Positions 8,130 to 17,423 of a stretch of DNA of 29,810 nt are shown piece after piece. Source of the DNA: an uncultured Prevotella sp. (GTDB lineage: Bacteria > Bacteroidota > Bacteroidia > Bacteroidales > Bacteroidaceae); contig URSZ01000013.1 of NCBI GenBank assembly GCA_900550635.1, positions 1-29,810 on the forward strand, written 5' to 3'. Within the stretch, counting starts at the first letter, position 1. Each line of letters opens with the position of its first letter. The position numbers and the translations under genes were made by a program. The notes under the pieces were generated by a model. It saw nothing but the letters and a program-made list of their open reading frames with translations, was not told where the DNA came from and searched no databases.

Positions 8130-9443
8130 TCAATCGAATTTTCCGGCCTCGATTTCCTTTGCAGTCTGTTCGGCGGGCGGTATTTCGCGCTCTTCTTCGT
8201 CGGTGTATTCGGCAGCGTCGTCAGTTTCGGTAACAGCCGCCATGCGACGCAGCTTGTCCCGTTTCTTTGCAAGACGGCTGACGCTGAGAATCATGCCTAT
8301 GTACACGCAGTTGATGAGCGTTGACGTTCCGCCGCGCGAGATGAGCGGCAGCGGCTGGCCCGTTACGGGCGCTATGCCCGAAGCGACGAGCATGTTTACC
8401 ATGGCCTGGCAGCCGAGCAGCAACGCAAGCCCCATGGCAAGGAACGGTGGGAAGCAGCTGTTGTCGCACCGTTTGGCTATGTAGCTAACCCGGAACAGCA
8501 GCACTATGTAAAGCAGCACCACGAACACCGCACCTATCAACCCAAGTTCCTCTACAATGATTGCGTAGATGAAGTCGCTGTACGCCTGGCTCAGGAAGTC
8601 GCGCTGCACAGAGTTTCCCGGGCCGCTGCCTATGATACCCGACGAGGCTATTGCTATATTGGCGTGCCCCACCTGTGCGTTGTTGAATATATCGAAGCTG
8701 TCGGGCGACATCTCGGCTATCGACTTTTCCTGCGTGTGCTTCACAAGGCGGTCGCGCCATACCGGTACGCGGCTTCCGCCTTCGAAATGGTCGCGGATAT
8801 AGTCGGCCTGGCTGTCGGAAATCGAAAGCAGCGTTCCAATGGCCAAGCCGCCGAGTATGGCCAGCACGCCGAGCATTTTGCCCATCTGCAACAACGGCAC
8901 TCGCCCTATGAACATCATGAGCACTATCACGCCGAACAGTATCACAGCCGTCGAAAAGTTTTCGGGAAGTATAAGCCCGCATATCGTCACAGTGAACATG
9001 AGCACATACTTTATGGCACGCTTGTCGGCACCCTTTTCGGTCTGCATGGACGAGAGTATGTATGCCGTAGTTATGACAAGGGAGCCTTTGGCAATCTCCG
9101 ACGGTTGGAGCGGCACGCCGAACACGTTGAGCCAGCGCACGGCCCCGTTCACCTCAACGCCCCAGCCCATCAAAAGGCATATAAGCGTAACGAACGAGAA
9201 AAGCAGGCCCAAGGGCATGAGAATCTTGAAATAGCGGCACGGAATACGGTGCACCACAAGGACAAGCAGCAAGCCGACCACAAGGAACGCGAAGTGGCGC
9301 AAAATAGGCCGGATAAAGTCGCCGTCCTTGTATGTAAGCGTACTCAACGCGCTGAACACTTCAACGATTGAAATAATGCACAGCGCGAAGAAAACTATCC
9401 ATATCACCCTGTCGCCCCTGAAAAGTCCGCTCAGCTTTCCCAT
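8130..9443 (-). CDS. ftsW: SEDS-family septal peptidoglycan polymerase FtsW
   Basis: A 437-residue polytopic membrane protein of the SEDS family, which polymerises glycan strands from lipid II at the septum together with FtsI. About ten hydrophobic segments are visible. The conserved loop SGIIGSGPGNSVQRDFL is followed by AYSDFIYAIIVEELG, where Asp290 corresponds to the catalytic Asp of RodA/FtsW. The family signature SGIAPVTGQPLPLISRGGTS is present near residues 363-382. The last 45 residues or so are a charged cytoplasmic tail rich in Glu. FtsW is favoured over RodA because the gene sits in the dcw cluster, directly after murD (18-bp gap). It is the last gene of the cluster here. murG, murC, ftsQ, ftsA and ftsZ are absent. 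Confidence 0.93.
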   Translation of the reverse strand: MGKLSGLFRGDRVIWIVFFALCIISIVEVFSALSTLTYKDGDFIRPILRHFAFLVVGLLLVLVVHRIPCRYFKILMPLGLLFSFVTLICLLMGWGVEVNGAVRWLNVFGVPLQPSEIAKGSLVITTAYILSSMQTEKGADKRAIKYVLMFTVTICGLILPENFSTAVILFGVIVLMMFIGRVPLLQMGKMLGVLAILGGLAIGTLLSISDSQADYIRDHFEGGSRVPVWRDRLVKHTQEKSIAEMSPDSFDIFNNAQVGHANIAIASSGIIGSGPGNSVQRDFLSQAYSDFIYAIIVEELGLIGAVFVVLLYIVLLFRVSYIAKRCDNSCFPPFLAMGLALLLGCQAMVNMLVASGIAPVTGQPLPLISRGGTSTLINCVYIGMILSVSRLAKKRDKLRRMAAVTETDDAAEYTDEEEREIPPAEQTAKEIEAGKFD

Positions 9444-9461
9444 ATCTGTCCCATGTTATGT

Positions 9462-10793
9462 TCAGAGTGCCCTTGCAGCAGCCTTGAACTGCTCTCCGCG
9501 GTCCTCCATGTTATGAAACAAATCGAAACTTGCGCAGCACGGGCTGAGCAGCACCGTATCGCCCGGCTGTGCGAACTTGTAGCATTCGGCCACGCAGGTC
9601 TTCATGTCGTGCGTGTCGGCAACGGGCAGGCCGAGAGAGTCGAACTCGCGGTGCAGCTTGCTGTTGTCGGCGCCGAGGTAAACCAGCGCGCGGCATTTTT
9701 TCTTGACCATCTCCTTTATTGGCGTGTAGTCGTTGCCCTTGTCCTTGCCTCCGAGTATTAGCACCGTAGGCGTGGTCATGCTCTCGAGTGCATACCAGCA
9801 GGCATCAACGTTGGTAGCTTTGGAATCGTTGATGTATTGCACTCCGCGCACCTTTACAACGCGCTCGAGGCGGTGCTCCACTCCCGGGAAATCGGAAAGG
9901 CTCTTGCGTATGTCCTCGTTGCGTATTCCGGCGAGTTTGGCTGTAATGCCGGCGGCAAGTGAATTGTACAGGTTGTGCCTGCCGGTAAGCGAAAGCGACT
10001 CCTGCTCCATATTGAACGGCGTGGGAGATTCTATTGTGTACATCCCGTCGTCGACGTATGCTATTGCCCCGGCTTCTTTTATGGCCGAGAACGGGCACAT
10101 GCGGCTCTTGATGTCGTATTTTTCAAGCTCTTTCTTGATTACGGGGTCGTCCATCCAATAAACAAACGCGTCCTCCGGCGTCTGGTTGCGTATTATTCGC
10201 ATTTTTGCGTCTACGTAGTTCTGGAAATTGTTTCCGTACCTGTCAAGGTGGTCGGGCGTGATATTTAGAAGCACGGCAACGTTGGCGCGGAAGTCGTACA
10301 TGTTGTCGAGCTGAAAGGAACTAAGCTCTATCACGTAATAGTCGAAATTCTCCTCGGCCACCTGCAGTGCCAGACTCCTTCCTATATTGCCGGCAAGGCC
10401 TACGTTATAACCGGCCGACTTGAATATATGATATATAAGTGACGTCGTGGTGGTTTTGCCGTTGCTGCCGGTTATGCAAATCATCTTTGCGTCGGTATAG
10501 CGTCCGGCAAGCTCTATCTCGCTTATTATGTTTATGCCCTTGGCGCGGATTTTCTTAATCATCGGTGCGTCCTCGGGTATGCCGGGGCTCTTCACTACCT
10601 CGTCGGCCGAGAGTATCTCGTCCTCGCTGTGCTTTCCTTCCTCCCAACGCAAGCCGTATTTTTCCAACATCGACTTGTATTTGGGCTGTATGCCACCCAT
10701 GTCTGAAACAAAAACCTCGAAGCCTTTGTTTTGTGCCAAGACCGCTGCACCAACACCGCTCTCGCCTGCTCCCAACACTACTATCTTATTCAT
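9462..10793 (-). CDS. murD: UDP-N-acetylmuramoylalanine--D-glutamate ligase
   Basis: A 443-residue Mur ligase that adds D-glutamate to UDP-MurNAc-L-Ala in the cytoplasm, using ATP. The N-terminus is a Rossmann-like UDP-binding domain (VVLGAGESGVGAAVLA). The ATP loop is GSNGKTTT (about 109-116). The central domain shows ELSSFQLD and NITPDHLDRYG, and the C-terminal domain contains YINDSKATN followed by LILGGKDKGNDY, all classic MurD motifs. Length agrees with the family (about 440). It is 22 bp downstream of mraY and 18 bp upstream of ftsW on the same strand, within the dcw operon. The ATG at 10793 begins directly at the Rossmann fold. Confidence 0.96.
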   Translation of the reverse strand: MNKIVVLGAGESGVGAAVLAQNKGFEVFVSDMGGIQPKYKSMLEKYGLRWEEGKHSEDEILSADEVVKSPGIPEDAPMIKKIRAKGINIISEIELAGRYTDAKMICITGSNGKTTTTSLIYHIFKSAGYNVGLAGNIGRSLALQVAEENFDYYVIELSSFQLDNMYDFRANVAVLLNITPDHLDRYGNNFQNYVDAKMRIIRNQTPEDAFVYWMDDPVIKKELEKYDIKSRMCPFSAIKEAGAIAYVDDGMYTIESPTPFNMEQESLSLTGRHNLYNSLAAGITAKLAGIRNEDIRKSLSDFPGVEHRLERVVKVRGVQYINDSKATNVDACWYALESMTTPTVLILGGKDKGNDYTPIKEMVKKKCRALVYLGADNSKLHREFDSLGLPVADTHDMKTCVAECYKFAQPGDTVLLSPCCASFDLFHNMEDRGEQFKAAARAL

Positions 10794-10815
10794 AATCTTA
10801 CTCTTTTTCTAACTT

Positions 10816-12090
10816 TCATCTTATCTTCAACGTTATTATCGTAAGGGCTGCAAGCAGAATCGTTGCAATCCAGAAACGCACCGTAATCTTACTTTCGTGC
10901 GTAGCACTGCGCGGCCAATTTCCGAACACATAGCGGCAGTCCGGGTCGAGCTGCGACGGCAAAACACGGAAATTGTCGTGTATAGGAGTGCGTTTGAAAA
11001 GACGCTGTTTCACTCCCCGTCGCTTTCCCAACTTGAAATACTCCACTTGTAATATAACACTGAGGCTCTCGACAAGGAAAACGCCGCAAAGCAACGGCAA
11101 AAGCAGTTCCTTGTGTATTATTATGGCAAGCACACCTATTATGCCGCCGATTGTAAGGCTTCCCGTGTCGCCCATGAATATTTGTGCCGGATAAGCATTA
11201 TACCACAGGAAACCTATCATCGCGCCTACGAAAGCCGACGCAAAAATCACAAGCTCCTGCGACCCGGGTATATACATTATGTTCAAGTAATTTGCAAACT
11301 GTATGTGGCTCGACACATAGGCAAGCAACCCCAGCACGAGCCCAATTATGGCCGAATTTCCCGCGGCCATTCCGTCCATGCCGTCGTTTAGGTTTGCCCC
11401 GTTGGACACTGCGGTAATAACCAAAACTGTTACTATTACGAAAAGCAACCAGCCGGCTGCGTTTTTGTATGGCCCGCAGAACGACATGATTTCTGTATAG
11501 CTCAGATTGTTGTTCTTAAAGAAAGGTATCGTTGTAATAGTTGATTTTACCGGCTCGCTCTTGTGGATTATCACTTCCGACTTGTCGACCGTGCGGGTTT
11601 TCGTTATATTTTCGCGGATAACCGCGTCGGGGCTCAAGTAAAGCGTAAGCCCTACGATTAGTCCGAGCACCATTTGCCCCGCTATCTTTGCTTTAGGGTG
11701 TAGGCCGTCCTTGTTGTGTTTGAAAATCTTTATGTAGTCGTCAAGGAAGCCGAGCAGCCCGAACCACACCGTTGTAACGAGCATAAGCAGCATATATATG
11801 TTGCGCAGGCGGCCGAACAACAGGCACGGCACGAGTATCGACGCTATGATTATTATACCTCCCATTGACGGAACGCCGATTTTTTGCACTCCGAACGGGT
11901 CTATTTTGGCATCGCGCTGTGTTTCGGTGAAGTTCTTGCGCCTCATATATTTTATAAAGTGCTGTCCGAACCACGCCGAAATCAATAATGCGAGCATAAA
12001 TGCGAGCAAAGAGCGAAAAGATATGTATGACCACATGCCTGCTCCCGGCACGCCAAAATCTTCAAGGAATCGGAACAAATAATATAGCAT
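10816..12090 (-). CDS. mraY: Phospho-N-acetylmuramoyl-pentapeptide transferase
   Basis: A 424-residue polytopic inner-membrane enzyme that transfers phospho-MurNAc-pentapeptide to undecaprenyl phosphate to make lipid I. Motifs seen: TQRDAKIDPFGVQKIGVPSM with the following GG, LGFLDDYIKI carrying the Asp pair, NGANLNDGMDGMAAG, and NAYPAQIFMGDTGSLTIGG with the catalytic Asp region. It is longer than E. coli MraY (360). The extra length lies mainly in an extracytoplasmic loop around residues 175-210, as in other Bacteroidetes MraY proteins. It is transcribed with murE (54-bp gap) and murD (22-bp gap). Confidence 0.96.
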   Translation of the reverse strand: MLYYLFRFLEDFGVPGAGMWSYISFRSLLAFMLALLISAWFGQHFIKYMRRKNFTETQRDAKIDPFGVQKIGVPSMGGIIIIASILVPCLLFGRLRNIYMLLMLVTTVWFGLLGFLDDYIKIFKHNKDGLHPKAKIAGQMVLGLIVGLTLYLSPDAVIRENITKTRTVDKSEVIIHKSEPVKSTITTIPFFKNNNLSYTEIMSFCGPYKNAAGWLLFVIVTVLVITAVSNGANLNDGMDGMAAGNSAIIGLVLGLLAYVSSHIQFANYLNIMYIPGSQELVIFASAFVGAMIGFLWYNAYPAQIFMGDTGSLTIGGIIGVLAIIIHKELLLPLLCGVFLVESLSVILQVEYFKLGKRRGVKQRLFKRTPIHDNFRVLPSQLDPDCRYVFGNWPRSATHESKITVRFWIATILLAALTIITLKIR

Positions 12091-12144
12091 AATCTCTACC
12101 TTTAATTGTCATTGTTATTGTATTATCCGGATGTAGCGGCCTTG

Positions 12145-13620
12145 TCACGCCTGCTTTTCCTGCTCAAAGACCTTGCGTACTTCCTCGCGGTCGTCGAAAT
12201 GGTGTTTCACCCCGGAAATCTCCTGGTAATCCTCGTGCCCTTTACCGGCTATAAGTATCACGTCGCCCTTATCGGCCATCATGCAGGCTGCCTTTATGGC
12301 TTCCCGCCGGTCTGCGATGGTTACAACCTTTCTGCGCTGGGCAGCGGTAAGTCCAGCCGTCATGTCGTTTATTATTGCCTGCGGGTCTTCAAAACGTGGG
12401 TTGTCGCTTGTTATAACAACCCTGTCACTACGATTTGCAGCTTCGGCGGCCATAATCGGGCGTTTGCCCTTGTCGCGGTTTCCTCCGGCGCCGCACACGG
12501 TTATTACCTTGCTTTCGAGGCTGCGGCTTTCCTTTAGCACCTCGTGTATCGCGCTAAGGACATTCACCAATGCGTCGGGCGTGTGTGCATAGTCCACGAT
12601 TGCCGTATATCCCGACGGTGAACGCAATGTCTCGAATCTGCCGGCAACGCTGTGCAAGGTGCTCAGGGTTGTAAGTATTTCCATTGCTTCGCGCCCGAGC
12701 ATTCGTGCCGCACCATAGACTGCAAGCAAGTTCGACACATTGAACTTTCCTACGAAAGGCACGCTTACTTCGCGGCCGTCTATTTCGAGCAGCATTCCTT
12801 CGAACGACATTTCGAGTATCCGGGCACGGAAATCGGCCATCGAGCGTGTGGAATATGTTTTTACCGTTGCCGCAGTGTTCTGCACCATTATCATGCCGTT
12901 TTTATCGTCGCCGTTGGTAATGGCAAAAGCCGTTTTCGGCAGTCCGTCGAAGAAGGCTTTCTTGGCGTCGCGATAATTTTCGAATGTCTTGTGATAATCC
13001 AGATGGTCGCGCGTAAGATTCGTAAAAATGCCTCCTGCGAATACCAGTCCCCCTATCCTTTTCTGCGCTATGCTGTGTGAACTTACTTCCATGAAAGCAT
13101 ACTGGCAACCGGCGTCGGCCATACGCCCCAACAGATAGTTTAGCGTAACGGGGTCGGGCGTTGTATGGTCGGCCGGAACGGCCTCCCCGTCGATATAGTT
13201 GCAAACTGTAGAACACAGCCCGCACTTGTAACCGAATTTGCGGAACATGTTGTACAACAATGTTGCTATCGTGGTTTTGCCGTTTGTTCCCGTAACTCCC
13301 ACGAGTTTGAGTTTCCTCGACGGGTCGCCGTAAAATTGCGTGGCGATAGGCCCGGCGGCTGCTTCCGTGCTTTCAAGGCGCACGAACACCGTGTTTCCGT
13401 CAATTTCTTCGGGCATAGTCTCGCATACCACGGCCGCCGCACCGTTTTTCACGGCTGCCGGTATAAAAACGTGGCCGTCCGTCTGCGTTCCGCGTTCGGC
13501 TATGAACAAAGAGCCTTTCTTGACTTTGCGCGAATCAATCTGCACATCTGTTATTTCGGTTTCCATACTGCCGATTGTTTCCAAAGGCTTTACCTTGCGC
13601 AACACATCTTTAAGCTTCAT
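12145..13620 (-). CDS. murE: UDP-MurNAc-tripeptide synthetase (meso-diaminopimelate type)
   Basis: A 491-residue Mur ligase that adds the third stem-peptide residue to UDP-MurNAc-L-Ala-D-Glu in the cytoplasm. The ATP loop is GTNGKTT (111-117). [14 protein letters not shown] and [11 protein letters not shown] are typical central-domain motifs. The sequence DNPR at 406-409 is the signature of enzymes that use meso-diaminopimelate rather than lysine, so the peptidoglycan is predicted to be A1-gamma type. The gene is separated from ftsI upstream by 140 bp holding repeat copy 4. I see no TAnnTTTG promoter in that gap, so read-through from the mraZ promoter is the simplest explanation for its expression. 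Confidence 0.96.
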   Translation of the reverse strand: MKLKDVLRKVKPLETIGSMETEITDVQIDSRKVKKGSLFIAERGTQTDGHVFIPAAVKNGAAAVVCETMPEEIDGNTVFVRLESTEAAAGPIATQFYGDPSRKLKLVGVTGTNGKTTIATLLYNMFRKFGYKCGLCSTVCNYIDGEAVPADHTTPDPVTLNYLLGRMADAGCQYAFMEVSSHSIAQKRIGGLVFAGGIFTNLTRDHLDYHKTFENYRDAKKAFFDGLPKTAFAITNGDDKNGMIMVQNTAATVKTYSTRSMADFRARILEMSFEGMLLEIDGREVSVPFVGKFNVSNLLAVYGAARMLGREAMEILTTLSTLHSVAGRFETLRSPSGYTAIVDYAHTPDALVNVLSAIHEVLKESRSLESKVITVCGAGGNRDKGKRPIMAAEAANRSDRVVITSDNPRFEDPQAIINDMTAGLTAAQRRKVVTIADRREAIKAACMMADKGDVILIAGKGHEDYQEISGVKHHFDDREEVRKVFEQEKQA

Positions 13621-13700
13621 GGTCGTATTTATTTTTATTTAACTTTCCTGTCGTTCTTTTTCTCTGTTTAACGGGAGCCTTTACGGGGAGTTTTTTCACA

Positions 13701-13757
13701 GGTCTGAGATATTTTAAAATATGTCTGACATATTTTAAAATAGGTCGGACATATTTT
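13701..13757 (+). repeat. Dispersed intergenic element, copy 4 (core only), inside the dcw cluster
   Basis: The core has three boxes at an exact 21-bp step: GTCTGAG (13702-13708), GTCTGAC (13723-13729) and GTCGGAC (13744-13750), separated by 14-bp ATATTTTAAAATAT-type palindromes. The third box replaces the GTGCCTT of copies 1, 2, 3 and 8. The element ends in TTTTTTGC directly next to the ftsI stop codon (13761-13763). The outer ATGCAGACA ends of the long copies are not visible. Confidence 0.85.
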
Positions 13758-13760
13758 TTG

Positions 13761-16040
13761 CTACGTCCCGGATGTTTTTACCGGTTTATTTGCAGGCATT
13801 TCCTTTTTGGCTGTGCCGGCACTGTCATGGGTTGTTTTTTCGTTTTTCTCGCCGGGCATAACAGCCGGTACAGGCACTGCCTTCTTCACAGGCTTACGTT
13901 TTTTGGGTATTTCAAGGAATATCTTTATTTCCTGGTTCTTTTTGAATGAAGACCCTGCCGGTATACTTTGTTTTACAACTTGCCCTGTTCCCGAGACGCT
14001 AACATGCAGCCCTTTGCTCTCGAGCAGGAACAAAGCGTCGCGAACTCCCATGCCTGCAACGTCGGGCACTACGTTTTCGCCGGTTTCGTCCCTTTCGAGC
14101 ACAAGGCCCGACTCGTTGGTCTCCGACACTCCCCACATACCTTCGCTACCTTCAAGACGGTATGGGATGTGGAGTTCCGAGAGCACGCTCTTCGTGGCCG
14201 AAATATCTCCGTGCATGGCATACGGCCATACCGTGTTCACCGTGTCGCGCAGGTCTTCCAACGAAGGACGCATGGTGCGCGCCATTACCGTTTCGGCTAT
14301 ACGTTTGAATACAGGGCCACAACTTGTTCCGCCGGCAGCAGGCGGGTTTTTACGTATGCACACTATACAACTGTACTTGGGATTGTTGGCGGGAAAATAG
14401 CCCACAAAGGTTACAAGGTATTCCGACGTGCGCCCGGCCTTGGTCCATATCTGCGCCGTTCCCGACTTGCCTGCTATCCGGAAGTTCTTCGACCTTACCT
14501 TCTTGCCCGTGCCTTTTTTTACAACCAGCTCCAGACACATCTTTATATCGTTCAGTGTCTTGGGCGAGCACATACGTTCGCGCACTACCGTCACCGGGTA
14601 TTCCTGTACCACTTCGCCGTTTTTCATCAACGACTTGACAAAGCGCGGGCGCAACATCTTTCCCCCGTTGGCTATACCGTTGTAAAAAGCCAGGGTGCTG
14701 ATAGGCGGAACTTGCGTCTCGTATCCTATGCTCATCCATGCGAGTGCCGTTTTCGACCAGTTCTCGCGGTTCTTCATCGGGCGGCGTATGCGGGGGCAGG
14801 CGTAGCCAGGAATGGAAAGCTTCAAATCCTCTGCCAGGCCTATCCTGTAAAGCCCGTCAACGAATTTCTCTGGCTGGTCATAATAGAACTTGTCGATAAA
14901 ATAGCTTACTCCCACATTCGACGACTTCTCTATGCATTCGGCAGCAGTAAGCACTCCGAAACCTCCCATGGAACGCCAGTTGCTGTCTTTCATGTTCCGG
15001 CCGTGCATGTTCTTCACACCGTTTCCGGTATCTACTATGTCGTCCACGTGGAGGTAACCGTCATCCATGGCAACCATGAAAGAAGCCGTCTTGAACACCG
15101 AACCGGGTTCAAGCAGGTTGCTCACCGCGTAATTGCGCGTCTCGCGGTATTTGCCGTCGCTGCCGCGCGTCATGTTCACTATCGCCTTTACATCTCCCGT
15201 ACTCACTTCCATAAGCACGGCCAGGCCTATGGGCGCGTCAATTTCCTTTAGCTGGTCGACGAGTGCCTTTTCGGCCACATCCTGCATTTCAACGTCTATT
15301 GTCGACACAATGTCATAGCCGTTCTCTTGCGGGCTGTCTATTATTTTAAGATAACGGTCGAGTACCTTTCGCCTGTGCGAACTTCCCCACTTTCCCCTAA
15401 GCAAAGTGTCGAAAGCAAGCTCCAATCCGTAACGTGCAGTGTCCGTGCGGCCGTCCACCTCGCCGAGAGTCCTTCCGGCAAGCGAACCGAACGGCTTTGT
15501 ACGCTGGTAAAACGGCTCGCCGAAAAATCCGCTCTTGTTGCGCGATTCGCGGAAAAGCGGAAGTTTCTTCACTTCCTGGAATTGCGAATACGAAACACGC
15601 TTGTTATAAAGTTTCCAATAACGCCGCTTCTTCAGGCGTCCGCGCAAAAGGCGCGTTTTAAAAGCCTGCGCACTCACTTCGGGGAACAGTTTGTGCAGCC
15701 CTTCGCCTATGCTGTCGGCTTTTGCCGTTATCATTGAATCGCGCCAGTTCTGAGTCCTTACCCTTCTGGCAGAATCTTTTTCGGTACAAACATAGTCCAT
15801 GCAGATATTGTACTCGGGAAGCGATGATACGAGCAACCTTCCGTCGCTCGAATATATATTGCCGCGCACAGGCCGTATAGGTATATTCTTTACGACCGAA
15901 CGTTTGCTTACAGCCAGCCAGAAGTCACGCTCGGCAAACATGATGTATGCCGTCTTGGCCAGAATTCCCAGCCCCACAAGCATAAGGAGCGCTACGATTA
16001 CATTGTAGCGCGGCATAATCTTTTTTCCGGGAAACTTCAT
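13761..16040 (-). CDS. ftsI: Septal peptidoglycan transpeptidase FtsI/PBP3 with PASTA domain
   Basis: A 759-residue class B penicillin-binding protein that cross-links septal peptidoglycan with FtsW. It has a short cytoplasmic start, one membrane anchor (about 13-33), a dimerisation/pedestal domain (50-250) and a transpeptidase domain. Catalytic motifs are SVFK (314-317, Ser314), SSN (373-375) and KSGT (525-528). A single PASTA domain follows (about 657-711, from VVPDVAGMGVRDALFLL). Then comes a Lys/Pro-rich tail of about 48 residues ending at the stop. E. coli FtsI (588 aa) lacks PASTA, while Bacteroidetes dcw-encoded FtsI proteins commonly carry it. The start overlaps the stop of the ftsL-like gene by 4 bp, and the stop abuts repeat copy 4. 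Confidence 0.94.
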   Translation of the reverse strand: MKFPGKKIMPRYNVIVALLMLVGLGILAKTAYIMFAERDFWLAVSKRSVVKNIPIRPVRGNIYSSDGRLLVSSLPEYNICMDYVCTEKDSARRVRTQNWRDSMITAKADSIGEGLHKLFPEVSAQAFKTRLLRGRLKKRRYWKLYNKRVSYSQFQEVKKLPLFRESRNKSGFFGEPFYQRTKPFGSLAGRTLGEVDGRTDTARYGLELAFDTLLRGKWGSSHRRKVLDRYLKIIDSPQENGYDIVSTIDVEMQDVAEKALVDQLKEIDAPIGLAVLMEVSTGDVKAIVNMTRGSDGKYRETRNYAVSNLLEPGSVFKTASFMVAMDDGYLHVDDIVDTGNGVKNMHGRNMKDSNWRSMGGFGVLTAAECIEKSSNVGVSYFIDKFYYDQPEKFVDGLYRIGLAEDLKLSIPGYACPRIRRPMKNRENWSKTALAWMSIGYETQVPPISTLAFYNGIANGGKMLRPRFVKSLMKNGEVVQEYPVTVVRERMCSPKTLNDIKMCLELVVKKGTGKKVRSKNFRIAGKSGTAQIWTKAGRTSEYLVTFVGYFPANNPKYSCIVCIRKNPPAAGGTSCGPVFKRIAETVMARTMRPSLEDLRDTVNTVWPYAMHGDISATKSVLSELHIPYRLEGSEGMWGVSETNESGLVLERDETGENVVPDVAGMGVRDALFLLESKGLHVSVSGTGQVVKQSIPAGSSFKKNQEIKIFLEIPKKRKPVKKAVPVPAVMPGEKNEKTTHDSAGTAKKEMPANKPVKTSGT

Positions 16041-16465
16041 TCGGCTGTATCTATTTTTATTATGTACGGAGGAACGGTAGACATCTGCAAAGTGCTGTCG
16101 CCTTTCTCCTTCAGGGATTCTTCCACGTAACTTTGGCGGCTGTTCTCAAGGAATTCGCAGGAACGTATCAGTGCTATGTTCCTCGCACTGTCCACCTGGC
16201 GTTTAAGCCTGTCTATTTCTATCGTCTCCTGCTGGCTTACGTATCCGTTGCCCACATACAGCAGCGCGAAGAACACAATCAATATTATCAGCCCCACGTT
16301 GCGGCGCACCCATTCGCCTTGCAGTATATCACCGCCAAGGATGCTGTGCAACGTTATACGCCTTTTCGGGGCGTCGCGCTCGCTGGTAAGCTCACGCAGG
16401 CTTTTCAGGGCCTTGTCTTCGCTGGTTTGCTGTTTCTGTTCTTCGTTAACTGGCAGTTCTTCCAT
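16037..16465 (-). CDS. ftsL: FtsL-like division protein
   Basis: A 142-residue bitopic membrane protein in the position of ftsL, between rsmH and ftsI. A charged cytoplasmic region of about 55 residues precedes one membrane segment (about 57-77, NVGLIILIVFFALLYVGNGYV). A short heptad-like periplasmic segment follows (QQETIEIDRLKRQVDSARNI and onward), as in FtsL, which pairs with FtsB/DivIC by coiled coil to activate FtsWI. Sequence conservation in this family is low, so the call rests on topology, size and gene order. The TGA overlaps the ftsI ATG by 4 bp, suggesting translational coupling. Confidence 0.82.
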   Translation of the reverse strand: MEELPVNEEQKQQTSEDKALKSLRELTSERDAPKRRITLHSILGGDILQGEWVRRNVGLIILIVFFALLYVGNGYVSQQETIEIDRLKRQVDSARNIALIRSCEFLENSRQSYVEESLKEKGDSTLQMSTVPPYIIKIDTAE

Positions 16466-16505
16466 TCTTTTTTGCAGGAATGATTATGAATACAGGGGCA
16501 TTGCG

Positions 16506-17423
16506 TCAAATTATTTTCTCGGCTATGCGCAGTTTTGCGCTGCGGCTGCGCGGATTCCGCTCTATTTCTTCTTCTGCAGGCACGATTACCTTATTGTTCA
16601 CGGCCTTTAGCGGCACGAGGCGGTTGCCGTAGAAATCCTGTTCCACTTTGCCGGCAGCATTGCCTGAACGTATATAGTTTTTTACTATCCTGTCCTCTAT
16701 GGAATGGTATGTAAGCACAACGAGGCGTCCTCCGGGCACGAGCAGCGATATTGCCCCTTCGAGCATACGGCACAAGGCTCCGGTTTCGTCGTTCACTTCC
16801 ATGCGCAATGCCTGGAAAGCCTTGGCCATGTCCTTTTTCTCGCGGTCGCGGCCTACAAACGGCTGCAACAGCTCCAGCAGGTCGGATATGCGCGCAAATG
16901 GTGCTGTGTTCCGGCGTTTTATCACAGCCCTGGCTATCTGCCGAGCGTTTTTCAGTTCGCCGAAAGTGTGCAACACAAAGGCGAGCCTTTCCTCGTCGTA
17001 AGTGTTAAGCACCTCGGCGGCCGTAAGGTGCGATTTCCTGTTCATACGCATGTCGAGTTCGGCGTCATGCCTGAAAGAAAAACCGCGCTCCACGTCGTCG
17101 AAATGGTGGCTCGACACTCCCAGGTCGGCAAGCACGCCGTCCACCCCGCTTATGCCGTAATAATCCATCCAGTTTTCTATATACCTGAAATTCGACAACA
17201 CAAACGTGAAGCGCCCGTCCTGCGGAACATTGGCCGCCGCGTCGCCGTCCTGGTCGAAGCCGAACAGGCGGCCGTCACTGTCCATGCGCCGCAAAATCTC
17301 ACGCGAGTGTCCGCCGCCGCCGAATGTGACATCCACATACACGCCGCCCTTGCGAACAGAAAGCCCGTCCACGCTCTGGTTGAGCATTACGGGTACGTGA
17401 TAAACGGTTTCGGGAACGTTCAT
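16506..17423 (-). CDS. rsmH: 16S rRNA (cytosine1402-N4)-methyltransferase RsmH (MraW)
   Basis: A 305-residue SAM-dependent methyltransferase that modifies C1402 in the ribosomal P site. The N-terminus has YHVPVMLNQSVDGL and the SAM-binding motif DVTFGGGGHSREIL (about 31-44). Further family motifs are GVLADLGVSSHHFDDVERGF, LDMRMN and VLTYHSIEDRIVKN. Length fits the family (about 310). The ATG overlaps the mraZ stop (4 bp), so the two genes are coupled. A 40-bp gap separates it from the ftsL-like gene. Confidence 0.96.
   Translation of the reverse strand: MNVPETVYHVPVMLNQSVDGLSVRKGGVYVDVTFGGGGHSREILRRMDSDGRLFGFDQDGDAAANVPQDGRFTFVLSNFRYIENWMDYYGISGVDGVLADLGVSSHHFDDVERGFSFRHDAELDMRMNRKSHLTAAEVLNTYDEERLAFVLHTFGELKNARQIARAVIKRRNTAPFARISDLLELLQPFVGRDREKKDMAKAFQALRMEVNDETGALCRMLEGAISLLVPGGRLVVLTYHSIEDRIVKNYIRSGNAAGKVEQDFYGNRLVPLKAVNNKVIVPAEEEIERNPRSRSAKLRIAEKII

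Noticed and set aside
8664..9371. A 235-codon + strand frame opposite ftsW.
   Set aside because: It is rich in His/Arg/Gln as expected from the complement of a membrane protein gene, and it is antisense to an intact FtsW.
13968..15251. A 427-codon open frame on the + strand opposite ftsI.
   Set aside because: It lies wholly antisense to a clear FtsI sequence with intact catalytic motifs and has no recognisable family. Long antisense frames are common in this base composition.
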